A stretch of 10,328 nt of DNA, from assembly GCA_947463975.1 (NCBI GenBank), contig CANHUW010000047.1:1-10328 (forward strand). The letters are read 5' to 3'. The notes under the pieces were generated by a model that was not told the DNA's origin, made no database searches, and worked only from the letters and a program-made list of their open reading frames with translations. The DNA is from Bacteroidota bacterium. GTDB taxonomy: Bacteria > Bacteroidota > Bacteroidia > Chitinophagales > Chitinophagaceae. Both the position numbers and the translations under genes were made by a program. Within the stretch, counting starts at the first letter, position 1. Each line of letters begins with the position of its first letter. Positions 1 through 7,621 of this stretch are shown one piece after another.

Positions 1-3000
1 TTATTCATCGATGTTTGCGTAAAGGCTAATAAGTTCTTAAATAAAGTACTTTCAAAATAGGGAGAATCGGGACGATTGATAAAATAACATCTCAGCGTTG
101 CTTCTTTGAGTGTCATTTTTTCAAAGCCTAATGCAATGGCTAATTTTCTAGCCCTCACAGTTTCAAATAAATCAGCCACCGATTTTGGCATGGGACCAAA
201 TCTATCTGTCATCTCATCCTTCATCGCCATCAACTCTTCTTCATTCTCTGATTGATCCAATCTAGTATACAAAGACAACCTTTCACCAATATTTTCAACA
301 TAGGCATCTGGAATCATTATTTCTAAATCAGTATCAATGGTACAATCCTGCACAAAATCATCTTGTTGACTAATCTCTTCTTGGAATAATGCTGCAAAAT
401 CTGATCTTTTCAATTCTCTTACTGCTTCTGCCAAAATCTTTTGATACATTTCAAATCCAATCTCTACCATAAAACCGCTCTGCTCGCCTCCTAATAAATT
501 TCCAGCACCTCTAATATCTAAATCACGCATTGCTATTTGAAATCCACTACCCAATTCACTAAACTGCTCTAAGGTTTGTAATCTTTTTCTGGAATCATCA
601 GGCAAAGTACTAATGGGTGGTGCTAATAAATAACAGAATGCTTTTTTATTACTTCTACCTACCCTTCCTCTTAATTGATGTAAATCACTTAAACCAAATT
701 GGTGTGCATTGTTAACGATGATCGTATTTACATTAGGTATATCCACGCCACTCTCTACAATATTAGTACACACCAAAACATCATACCTTCTTTCAATAAA
801 GTCTAATATTTTCTCTTCAAGTTGATGGCCTTCTAATTGACCATGCGCATATCCAATACTTAAATCAGGACATAACTTTTGAATCATAGCACACATTTCT
901 GCTAAGCCTTGAACCCTATTATGAATAAAGAATACCTGACCACCTCTCTCGGTTTCAAAATAAATGGTCTCTCTAATAACATCCTCATGAAAAACCTGCA
1001 TTTCAGTATGAATAGGTTGCCTATTCGCAGGGGCTGTATTGATAATACTTAAATCTCTTGCTCCCATTAAACTAAAATGCAAGGTTCTTGGAATTGGTGT
1101 TGCAGTTAATGTCAAACAATCAACCGTAGTTCTGAGTGTTTTTAATTTTTCTTTATGTCCAACACCAAACTTTTGCTCTTCATCAATTACCATCAATCCC
1201 AAATCTTTGAATTGAACATCTTTTCCCAAAATACCATGAGTGCCTACTAAAATATCAATCTTCCCTTCTTTCACTTTTTGAATAGTATCTTTTTTTTGTG
1301 CAGCTGTTTTAAATCGATTGATATAATCTACTGTTACTGGAAGATCTTTCAATCTTTCTTTAAAGGTTTTATAATGCTGGAAAGCCAAGATAGTTGTGGG
1401 CACTAAAACTGCTACTTGCTTACCATCTATGGCTGCCTTAAAGGCCGCACGAATAGCCACTTCGGTTTTACCAAAACCAACATCACCACAAACCAATCGA
1501 TCCATGGGAGAAGCTTGCTCCATATCTTTTTTGACATCTGCAATCGCTTTTGCTTGGTCAATGGTATCCTCATACATAAAAGATGCTTCTAATTCATGCA
1601 TCATATAGTTATCTGGCGTAAATGCAAACCCTGATTGCGCTTTTCTATGCGCATATAATTTTATTAAGTCAAAGGCAATTGTTTTAACCCTTGCTTTTGT
1701 TTTGTCTTTTAATTTAACCCACGCATCTGATCCTAATTTATTGACTTTAGGAGGTGCACCTTCCTTGCCTGTATATTTAGAGATTTTATGAAGAGAGTTG
1801 ATATTTACATATAAAATATCGCTGTCTTTATAAATGATTCTTACTGCTTCTTGCATCACCCCCTTCACATCCATTTTTTGCAATCCACTATATACTCCAA
1901 CACCATGATCAATATGGGTTACAAAGTCTCCTGGAGCTAAATCCCTAAGGGTTCTTAGCGTAATGGCCTTACTCTTGGTATAAGCTTGCTTTACTTTGTA
2001 TTTGTGATAGCGTTGAAAAATTTGGTGATCCGTATAACAAAGTAATTTGTGTTCATGATCTATAAAACCTTCATGAATATTTTTTACAATGGGCGTAAAC
2101 TGTATCTCCGTTTTCAAATCAGCGAAAATGGCATGTAATCGCTCTAGTTGTTTTGCTTGTTCTGCAAATATAAAAAGATCATACCCTTTCTTCTCAAAAG
2201 ATTGAAGGTTTTCAATCAATAATTGAAACTGTCTATTGAAAGCAGGTTGCACCTGAGTATTAAAATTAATTTTCTCCTTAGTTAAATGTGGCTGATAACC
2301 AAATTCAATAATATTTTTTGTAGCTAAGGCTTTTTCTGTTATCTCCACATCTATAAAATCATCCACTCCGGTATTTTTTTGATGTGGATCGTTTTCTTCT
2401 ACTTTTGGCTTACCTCCATGATGATCTATGAAATCTTGTAAAGCTTCTGCCTGATCCATTCCTTTTTGCTTAATCACATCCCAGTCTTTTAACCAAACAA
2501 CCGTTTCAGAATGTAAGAAATCTAATAAAGGAATCTTCTCGGTGTCTTCAAATTGAGTGGTGACATTGGGTATGATATTTACCTGTAATAATTTTCGTTC
2601 ACTTAACTGCGTGGCAGGATCAAACAATCTAATGCTATCCACTTCCTCCCCAAACAATTCAATACGATAGGGCTTTTCATTGCCAAATGAATAGATATCA
2701 AAAATGCCTCCTCTCAATGCAAATTGACCTGGCTCATATACAAAATCTGTTCTTTCAAATCCATAATCCACTAATTGTTGCATCAAATCATTTAATTGAA
2801 GCGTATCATTGGTTTTTAATGCTATAATATTTTGCTGCAATGTTTTGGGTAAAATCACTTTTTCAAATATGGCTTCCGGATAACTTACAATAATTTTTTT
2901 ATTTCCACCCATGGATATTTTTGTCAATGCCTCTGTTCTTAACATCACATGTGAGGGATTGAGTAAACTAAAATTTTGAGGTGTTTTAAAAGAAGAAGGA

Positions 3001-3275
3001 AAATAAAATAAATCCATTGCAGCTGTTACACTTTCAACAGAATTGAAAAAATAAGCAGCTTCTTCTGCATCATTCAATACCACCAAATGATTCAAGTTAG
3101 CGGTTGCTTCATTTTTAAATATCGCCTCTATGATAAACGCTGTAGAAGATCCATGTAAATTTTGGAGAAAGATTTGAGCTGGCTGTTGCTGTGATGAGGA
3201 CATAAGGATCCCGTCCACCAATTTTTTAAGGAGGGGGGAATCATGAAACCTGCCAAACAAAGATTGTTCATTCAT
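1..3275 (-). CDS. mfd: Transcription-repair coupling factor Mfd (3' end cut by window edge)
   Basis: Mfd is a cytoplasmic ATP-driven DNA translocase. It pushes RNA polymerase stalled at a lesion off the template and recruits UvrA to begin nucleotide excision repair. The reading frame is open from ATG at 3275 to the window edge (1091 codons visible). The TAA complement at 1-3 is out of frame, so a few tens of C-terminal residues are missing, judging from the usual family length of about 1,100-1,150. Visible in order: an N-terminal UvrB-like region (residues about 1-350, with RGGIFDIYSFG near 190); the RNA-polymerase-interacting domain opening with DFVTHIDHGVG at 450; Walker A GDVGFGKTE with K603; Walker B/DEEQ at 698-701; LTATPIPRT; the arginine-finger motif HQLRGRVGRS at 866-875; and the C-terminal TRCF domain from about 975, incomplete. 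DEEQ replaces the DEEH of E. coli, as I recall being usual in Bacteroidota. No Shine-Dalgarno is seen. A TATCTTTG box lies just upstream, so mfd may have its own promoter besides read-through from the gene 27 bases upstream. The frame is intact end to end. Confidence 0.97.
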   Translation of the reverse strand, partial: MNEQSLFGRFHDSPLLKKLVDGILMSSSQQQPAQIFLQNLHGSSTAFIIEAIFKNEATANLNHLVVLNDAEEAAYFFNSVESVTAAMDLFYFPSSFKTPQNFSLLNPSHVMLRTEALTKISMGGNKKIIVSYPEAIFEKVILPKTLQQNIIALKTNDTLQLNDLMQQLVDYGFERTDFVYEPGQFALRGGIFDIYSFGNEKPYRIELFGEEVDSIRLFDPATQLSERKLLQVNIIPNVTTQFEDTEKIPLLDFLHSETVVWLKDWDVIKQKGMDQAEALQDFIDHHGGKPKVEENDPHQKNTGVDDFIDVEITEKALATKNIIEFGYQPHLTKEKINFNTQVQPAFNRQFQLLIENLQSFEKKGYDLFIFAEQAKQLERLHAIFADLKTEIQFTPIVKNIHEGFIDHEHKLLCYTDHQIFQRYHKYKVKQAYTKSKAITLRTLRDLAPGDFVTHIDHGVGVYSGLQKMDVKGVMQEAVRIIYKDSDILYVNINSLHKISKYTGKEGAPPKVNKLGSDAWVKLKDKTKARVKTIAFDLIKLYAHRKAQSGFAFTPDNYMMHELEASFMYEDTIDQAKAIADVKKDMEQASPMDRLVCGDVGFGKTEVAIRAAFKAAIDGKQVAVLVPTTILAFQHYKTFKERLKDLPVTVDYINRFKTAAQKKDTIQKVKEGKIDILVGTHGILGKDVQFKDLGLMVIDEEQKFGVGHKEKLKTLRTTVDCLTLTATPIPRTLHFSLMGARDLSIINTAPANRQPIHTEMQVFHEDVIRETIYFETERGGQVFFIHNRVQGLAEMCAMIQKLCPDLSIGYAHGQLEGHQLEEKILDFIERRYDVLVCTNIVESGVDIPNVNTIIVNNAHQFGLSDLHQLRGRVGRSNKKAFCYLLAPPISTLPDDSRKRLQTLEQFSELGSGFQIAMRDLDIRGAGNLLGGEQSGFMVEIGFEMYQKILAEAVRELKRSDFAALFQEEISQQDDFVQDCTIDTDLEIMIPDAYVENIGERLSLYTRLDQSENEEELMAMKDEMTDRFGPMPKSVADLFETVRARKLAIALGFEKMTLKEATLRCYFINRPDSPYFESTLFKNLLAFTQTSMN

Positions 3276-3286
3276 CGCTCAGGCTG

Positions 3287-3294
3287 CAAAGATA
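3287..3294 (-). promoter_or_regulatory. Candidate -7 promoter box for mfd (TATCTTTG)
   Basis: On the minus strand this reads TATCTTTG, an exact match to the Bacteroidota -7 consensus TAnnTTTG. It lies in the 27-base gap between the small exported-protein gene and mfd, 11 bases before the mfd ATG. I find no clear TTTG at the expected -33 spacing. Transcription starting a few bases downstream of the box would leave a leader of only a few nucleotides. The position is suggestive but the motif is short, so chance is possible. Confidence 0.35.
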
Positions 3295-3302
3295 CAGCTA
3301 TC

Positions 3303-3728
3303 CTAATAAATTGCTTTTGTATTCACCAAGATGTTTAAAGGAGTATATTTTTGGGATACGATTAAAACCTTGCTTGGCTGATTGTATTGATCTAAAGAAG
3401 GAATAAAGAATCCATCATAAGCTTCCGCCAAAACAAAGTATGTACCCTTTTTTAATGTTTGCTTGAAATAGCCTTTGTTATCTGTTTGAATAATTAAATA
3501 AGGTTTTTGTTGAACAGATTTACACCACTGCCCTTCCAACCCTACTAAATCTGTTTGCTTCAAATGCTTAAATACATATATTTTACCCACCATTGGACGA
3601 CCTTTGATACCTGCAGTCTTTTCGATACCCATTTGATTACCCTTGGCTTCCCTTAGAAAACCTTCTACACCTTGTCGATGACTGAACATTGCACCAATAC
3701 AAACTAAGCAAGTAATTAGAAAGTTCAT
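3303..3728 (-). CDS. Small exported carboxypeptidase-regulatory-like (transthyretin-fold) protein
   Basis: This is a 141-residue protein of no known enzymatic role. Residues 1-16 form a short hydrophobic export signal (MNFLITCLVCIGAMFS). Neither Cys7 nor Cys10 sits in a good lipobox, so I favour a periplasmic or secreted protein over a lipoprotein. The mature part looks like a single beta-sandwich of the carboxypeptidase-regulatory-like type: GVEGFLREAKGNQM at 20-33, TDNKGYFKQTLKKGTYFVL at 82-100, and an INIKA-like ending (NILVNTKAIY). As I remember them, small Bacteroidota proteins of this family share GNxM, TDxxGyf...kpGtY and a C-terminal NyKAxy, so the match is to family pattern, not to a characterised protein. 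It starts divergently 62 bases from the secreted protease and ends 27 bases before mfd, which it probably precedes in one transcript. The start is the ATG directly ahead of the signal peptide; there is no strong ribosome binding site. Confidence 0.75.
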   Translation of the reverse strand: MNFLITCLVCIGAMFSHRQGVEGFLREAKGNQMGIEKTAGIKGRPMVGKIYVFKHLKQTDLVGLEGQWCKSVQQKPYLIIQTDNKGYFKQTLKKGTYFVLAEAYDGFFIPSLDQYNQPSKVLIVSQKYTPLNILVNTKAIY

Positions 3729-3744
3729 TTCAATTAGAATTACT

Positions 3745-3752
3745 TAAAGTTA
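3745..3752 (-). promoter_or_regulatory. Candidate -7 box for the small exported-protein gene (TAACTTTA)
   Basis: On the minus strand this is TAACTTTA, matching TAnnTTTG except for the last base, 16 bases before the ATG at 3728. No TTTG is visible at a suitable -33 position. It is a weak call, resting mainly on its place in a short divergent intergenic region that must hold a promoter for each side. Confidence 0.22.
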
Positions 3753-3756
3753 AGCA

Positions 3757-3786
3757 TTTGTTTGTTGAGATTTCATTGTAATTTTA
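3757..3786 (+). promoter_or_regulatory. Candidate promoter for the secreted subtilase (TTTG / TAATTTTA)
   Basis: TTTG at 3757-3760 is followed after 18 bases by TAATTTTA at 3779-3786. This resembles the Bacteroidota -33 TTTG and -7 TAnnTTTG pair with one mismatch at the end of the -7 box. The box ends only 4 bases before the ATG at 3791, so a transcript would be leaderless or almost so. That either makes the protease mRNA leaderless or argues that the true promoter lies elsewhere in the 62-base gap or inside the divergent gene. A second TTTG lies at 3761-3764. Confidence 0.27.
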
Positions 3787-3790
3787 GCCT

Positions 3791-6700
3791 ATGCTGCGTT
3801 ATTCAATCAAAATACTTATAACCTTATTCATCCTATATAATTTGCCAACTCAATTGGTTGCGCAAATGAATACACAAACTGTTGCTTTAATGGATGCATC
3901 TAAAAAATTAGATTTTGATGCAAGAACCAATTATGCTGATGCAGTTATTAAAGCAAAGAAAAACGGCTGGGCAATTAATTATCTCAATAAAAATAAATCT
4001 AGAGTAAGTTTAATGGGGGTGGATATGTATGGTCAACCTATTTATTATACCAGCTTCGCAGATCCCATTCACGCCATTACAGTAAATACCAATAAACTAT
4101 GGACAGGTGGAAGTACAGGATTTAATTTAAATGGAAGTAGCGATAGTCTTACATTTAAATTAGGCATGTGGGATGAAGGTGCCATCAGAAATTCTCATTT
4201 TGATATTGCGAATAGAGTAACGCAAAAAGACAATGTTTCAAAAATTATTGATCATAGTACGCATGTTGCAGGTATCTTGATTGCTAAAGGTGTAAATCCT
4301 GCTGCAAAAGGAATGATACATGGCAGTAAAGGTATTTACGCATATGACTGGAGCAACGATGTATCAGAAATGTCTAATGCTGCTGCAGGAAATTTATTGG
4401 TTTCAAATCACTCCTATGGAATAGTTGCTGGATGGGAATACAATGATGATTCTTCAAGATGGGAATACAATGGCAGGTATAACGAAAAAGAAGATTATAG
4501 ATTTGGCTTGTATGACAATCAGGCTGTCTTATATGACTCTATTGCTTATAACGCTCCTTTTTATTTGATCGTAAAATCATCTGGCAATACAAGAGCATCT
4601 AATGGCCCCACCATTAATTCCTCTACTGGAAAATGGTTTAACAATGATTCTACTTATTGGAGAAGAGACCAAAATGGTAAATTGTACAATGCTGGAATTA
4701 GACCAGATAGTTTAAGTAAAAATGATAGTTATGAAACCCTTCCTGGAGATGTAAATGCCAAAAATATATTAACTGTTGGCGCTGTTTCTGGTATTCTTGC
4801 AGGCTATGCCAAAAAAGAAGATGTAGTTGAAAATGCTTTTAGTACTTGGGGACCAACGGATGATGGAAGAATTAAACCTGATATTGTTGCAGTGGGAGTT
4901 TCTGTACTCTCCACCATATCCACCAATGATTCTAGTTATGGGTATTCAAATGGAACATCCATGTCAGCTCCTGGAGTTTCAGGTTCTTTATTGTTATTGC
5001 AAGAGTTAAGTTATAAATTAACCAATAAGCCAATTCGTTCTGCCACATTAAAGGCATTAGCAGTTCATACAGCCAATGAGGCTGGAACCAATCCAGGACC
5101 TGACTATAAATTTGGGTGGGGGCTTTTGAATACCAGTGAGGCTGCCATTACTTTAAACAATGCATTAAGTTCTAATAATGCAAGTAGCTCCACCGACCTA
5201 GTGTATGAAGAAAATTTACAAAATCAAGCAAGTAAAACTTATACCATCGTCGCATCTGGAAAAAAAGCACTCAAAGCAACATTGGTTTGGACAGATGTTA
5301 AAGGAGTAGCCAGTAATACTTTAAATAATAATACCCCCAAATTAGTCAACGACCTAGATCTAAAAATTACAAGCGGCAACAGCCTTATAGAAACATGGAA
5401 CTTAAACCCTGCAAATCCGAGTGGAGCAGCAAAAAGAGGAAACAATAAAATTGATAATGTTGAGAAAGTAGAAATCGACTCTGTCATTGTGGGCAATACA
5501 TATACCATTACTGTATCTCATAAAAATAATTTAGAAAGAGGAAGTCAAGCATATTCTTTAATCATCAGTGGCAGCGGTGGAGCAGCTTATTGTACTTCAA
5601 CAGCCAATTCAAATGGGGGTACCAAAATAGATAGCGTTACGCTAAATAATATTGTGTTTGCCAATACAGCAAATACCCAATACATAGATAATACTAAACA
5701 AATCATTTATGGAGAGCCTTTAGGAAATTTAAATTTCTCTATTAAAACCTCTAGTGCTGATGCAAGTAATAATACAAGATTTATTCATATTTACATTGAC
5801 TTTAACAATAATGGAATTTTTGAATCTACAGAACTAGCTTCAGCAAGTAATGCATTAACGAACGGCATATACTCAGGAACAATCAGTCTACCCGGCAATT
5901 TAACCATTGGAGCAATTACTAGATTAAGAATTGTAGCCATGGAAACGGATGCTTCTTCTAACCTAAATCCTTGTGGAGCATACTCTATTGGTGAAACACA
6001 GGATTATACCATCAAAATAAACAACCCTTCCAATGATTTACAATTAAGTGATATTGTTAGCCCCATTGCTAATGCTTGTAAGACTGGAACACAATATATT
6101 ACTGTAAAGATTGTCAATAATGGTGGAGGAAAGCAAACCAATTTTCCCATCAATGTTGTAGTAAAAAAGGGATCAACCATACTTAGAACGATTACTGAAA
6201 CTTTTAATGGAACTTTAGCTGGCTTAGAAAACATGAACTATACTTTTCAAACACCAATAAGTTTGGAAGAAAATACAAGCTATGATATTACTGCAACTGT
6301 TTCACTCAATGCTGATCAATTAAAAGAAAATAATAGCTTAAGTAGTAGTTTTGTTACAGCCGCTGCCATTCAAGCTCCTTCTGCAATTGCAAACAACTGT
6401 AACAATAGCGTTCAGTTGAGAGTCAATAACCCTATATCTACAAGCAAATATTTCTGGTATGATAGCAGTTCATCTGTAAACCCAGTGGCCCAAGGTGCTA
6501 GTACCGTAATTACCAGTAGTGCAAGTAAATTGAATGTAGGCAGCGGATATGCAGGATTTGTAGGGCCCTTGAACAATAAAAGTTTAGGCACTAGTGGTGG
6601 ATACAATAGTTTTAGTGGAAACTATGTAAAGATTAATGCAACCAGTGCAATGACCATTGAAACCACTAAACTTTATACAGGAAATCCCGGAAAAATAGAG

Positions 6701-7612
6701 TTTACATTGGGTACATTCGCCTCTGAAAATAGTGATGGTTCTTATTCTTATTTCCCCATTCAAACAGTTAGTTTAAATGTAGGAGCGTCTAGCCCTTCTC
6801 CAATTGCAGCAAATGGATCTTCAGCTACTCCTTTCATTGAAGGCGATAGTGGAAGAACCTATTATTTAAATTTAAAAATTCCACAAGCTGGCGATTATAT
6901 CATTATTGCAAAATGTACAGACGCAACTTTATTTAGAAACAACGGTTTAGGAAATAACACTTACCCAATTGGACCAAATAAACTGTTTAGTATCACAGGT
7001 AACAGTGTTACAGCTGCTAGTGGTAATTTCCAAAACTTCTACTACTTCTTCTACAATACACAAATTAGCACCAATGACTGCCCTAGTCCTTTAAGTTCAG
7101 TACCTGTATCCATTGTATCAAAACCAATCATTACACAAACCAATGATAGTACTTTAAGTGCCAGCACTGCAAGCAGTTACCAATGGCTAGTAAATGATTC
7201 TAGCATCAGCGGTGCTAATAATCAAACTTTAATTGCAAAAAGAAATGCATTGTATAAAGTAACGACTACAACAGGCAGTTGTAGCTTAAGTTCTGATCCA
7301 AAATTAGTATTGGTTACAAATATCATAGAAGCTTCTGTTAAAGAAATTTCTTTAAAAATTACATCAAGTGATTATATTGATAATATGATTAAGGGTGGTA
7401 GTTTTTATATTCAGTTTAGTAATATTCAAAGCAGAGATATCAAACTTGATATCATTAATTCGATGGGTGACCGTGTCTTCCAAAAAGATAAACTAGTCAA
7501 TCAAATGGGACCTCAATCCATCAGTATCAATAACTTAAACGCAGGTATTTATTTTGTAAGAATATTTGCCAATAATAAAGTGTATATTCAAAGAGTATTT
7601 ATCACCCAATAA
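3791..7612 (+). CDS. Secreted S8 subtilisin-like serine protease, KP-43-like, with GEVED module and T9SS sorting domain
   Basis: This is a predicted extracellular or cell-surface endopeptidase of 1273 residues. Residues 1-25 are a Sec signal peptide ending LVAQ. The catalytic domain (about 95-455) has Asp128 in GMWDEG, His155 in DHSTHVAG, the oxyanion Asn266 in KSSGN and Ser390 in NGTSMSAP. Residues 470-593 form the beta-sandwich seen behind the catalytic domain of KP-43-type subtilases (ATLVWTD 496-502, LVNDLDL 518-524, DNVEKVEI 555-562). Next come a GEVED module (about 600-742; YIDFNNNGIF and GETQDYTI), a CARDB/Ig-like domain (about 748-858), an Ig-like stretch (865-910), an uncharacterised beta-rich module (about 911-1093), another Ig-like unit (1108-1177) and a type A T9SS sorting domain (about 1178-1273; KLDIINSMGDRVF, LNAGIYFVRI). 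Those modules are probably adhesive or spacer domains. Export would be by Sec, then T9SS, with the tail removed by the PorU sortase. The His motif is HSTH rather than the textbook HGTH. I see no recognisable I9 propeptide; residues 26-94 could be a shorter pro-region. The substrate is unknown. Confidence 0.93.
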   Translation: MLRYSIKILITLFILYNLPTQLVAQMNTQTVALMDASKKLDFDARTNYADAVIKAKKNGWAINYLNKNKSRVSLMGVDMYGQPIYYTSFADPIHAITVNTNKLWTGGSTGFNLNGSSDSLTFKLGMWDEGAIRNSHFDIANRVTQKDNVSKIIDHSTHVAGILIAKGVNPAAKGMIHGSKGIYAYDWSNDVSEMSNAAAGNLLVSNHSYGIVAGWEYNDDSSRWEYNGRYNEKEDYRFGLYDNQAVLYDSIAYNAPFYLIVKSSGNTRASNGPTINSSTGKWFNNDSTYWRRDQNGKLYNAGIRPDSLSKNDSYETLPGDVNAKNILTVGAVSGILAGYAKKEDVVENAFSTWGPTDDGRIKPDIVAVGVSVLSTISTNDSSYGYSNGTSMSAPGVSGSLLLLQELSYKLTNKPIRSATLKALAVHTANEAGTNPGPDYKFGWGLLNTSEAAITLNNALSSNNASSSTDLVYEENLQNQASKTYTIVASGKKALKATLVWTDVKGVASNTLNNNTPKLVNDLDLKITSGNSLIETWNLNPANPSGAAKRGNNKIDNVEKVEIDSVIVGNTYTITVSHKNNLERGSQAYSLIISGSGGAAYCTSTANSNGGTKIDSVTLNNIVFANTANTQYIDNTKQIIYGEPLGNLNFSIKTSSADASNNTRFIHIYIDFNNNGIFESTELASASNALTNGIYSGTISLPGNLTIGAITRLRIVAMETDASSNLNPCGAYSIGETQDYTIKINNPSNDLQLSDIVSPIANACKTGTQYITVKIVNNGGGKQTNFPINVVVKKGSTILRTITETFNGTLAGLENMNYTFQTPISLEENTSYDITATVSLNADQLKENNSLSSSFVTAAAIQAPSAIANNCNNSVQLRVNNPISTSKYFWYDSSSSVNPVAQGASTVITSSASKLNVGSGYAGFVGPLNNKSLGTSGGYNSFSGNYVKINATSAMTIETTKLYTGNPGKIEFTLGTFASENSDGSYSYFPIQTVSLNVGASSPSPIAANGSSATPFIEGDSGRTYYLNLKIPQAGDYIIIAKCTDATLFRNNGLGNNTYPIGPNKLFSITGNSVTAASGNFQNFYYFFYNTQISTNDCPSPLSSVPVSIVSKPIITQTNDSTLSASTASSYQWLVNDSSISGANNQTLIAKRNALYKVTTTTGSCSLSSDPKLVLVTNIIEASVKEISLKITSSDYIDNMIKGGSFYIQFSNIQSRDIKLDIINSMGDRVFQKDKLVNQMGPQSISINNLNAGIYFVRIFANNKVYIQRVFITQ
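4431..4472 (+). repeat. 15-base direct repeat, spaced 27 bases, inside the protease gene
   Basis: The 15-mer gatgggaatacaatg occurs at 4431-4445 and again at 4458-4472. The 27-base period is exactly nine codons and gives WEYN at residues 215-218 and again at 224-227 in the catalytic domain. It looks like a small in-frame duplication whose flanks have diverged. Confidence 0.7.
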
Positions 7613-7621
7613 GATAGCATC

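Noticed and set aside
1..3. TTA at the left edge as the mfd stop codon
   Set aside because: It is not in the mfd frame: the last complete codon is AAT at 5-3, and the frame continues beyond the window.
1396..1608. Plus-strand 70-codon open frame within mfd
   Set aside because: It is antisense to the Walker A region of mfd, resembles no known protein and is explained as a shadow of the conserved coding strand.
3278..3300. Possible hairpin GCTG...CAGC ahead of mfd as a terminator
   Set aside because: The stem is only 4 base pairs with an 8-base loop and no T-run; the promoter-box reading fits better.
3303..3728. Lipoprotein reading of the small exported protein, from Cys7 or Cys10
   Set aside because: The residues before both cysteines do not fit a lipobox (no G/A/S at -1), and the preceding hydrophobic segment would be too short.
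5239..5508. Minus-strand open frame inside the protease gene, and similar ones at 6004-6234 and 6412-6606
   Set aside because: These are hydrophobic, low-complexity antisense translations of Ser/Asn/Thr-rich coding sequence with no recognisable domains.
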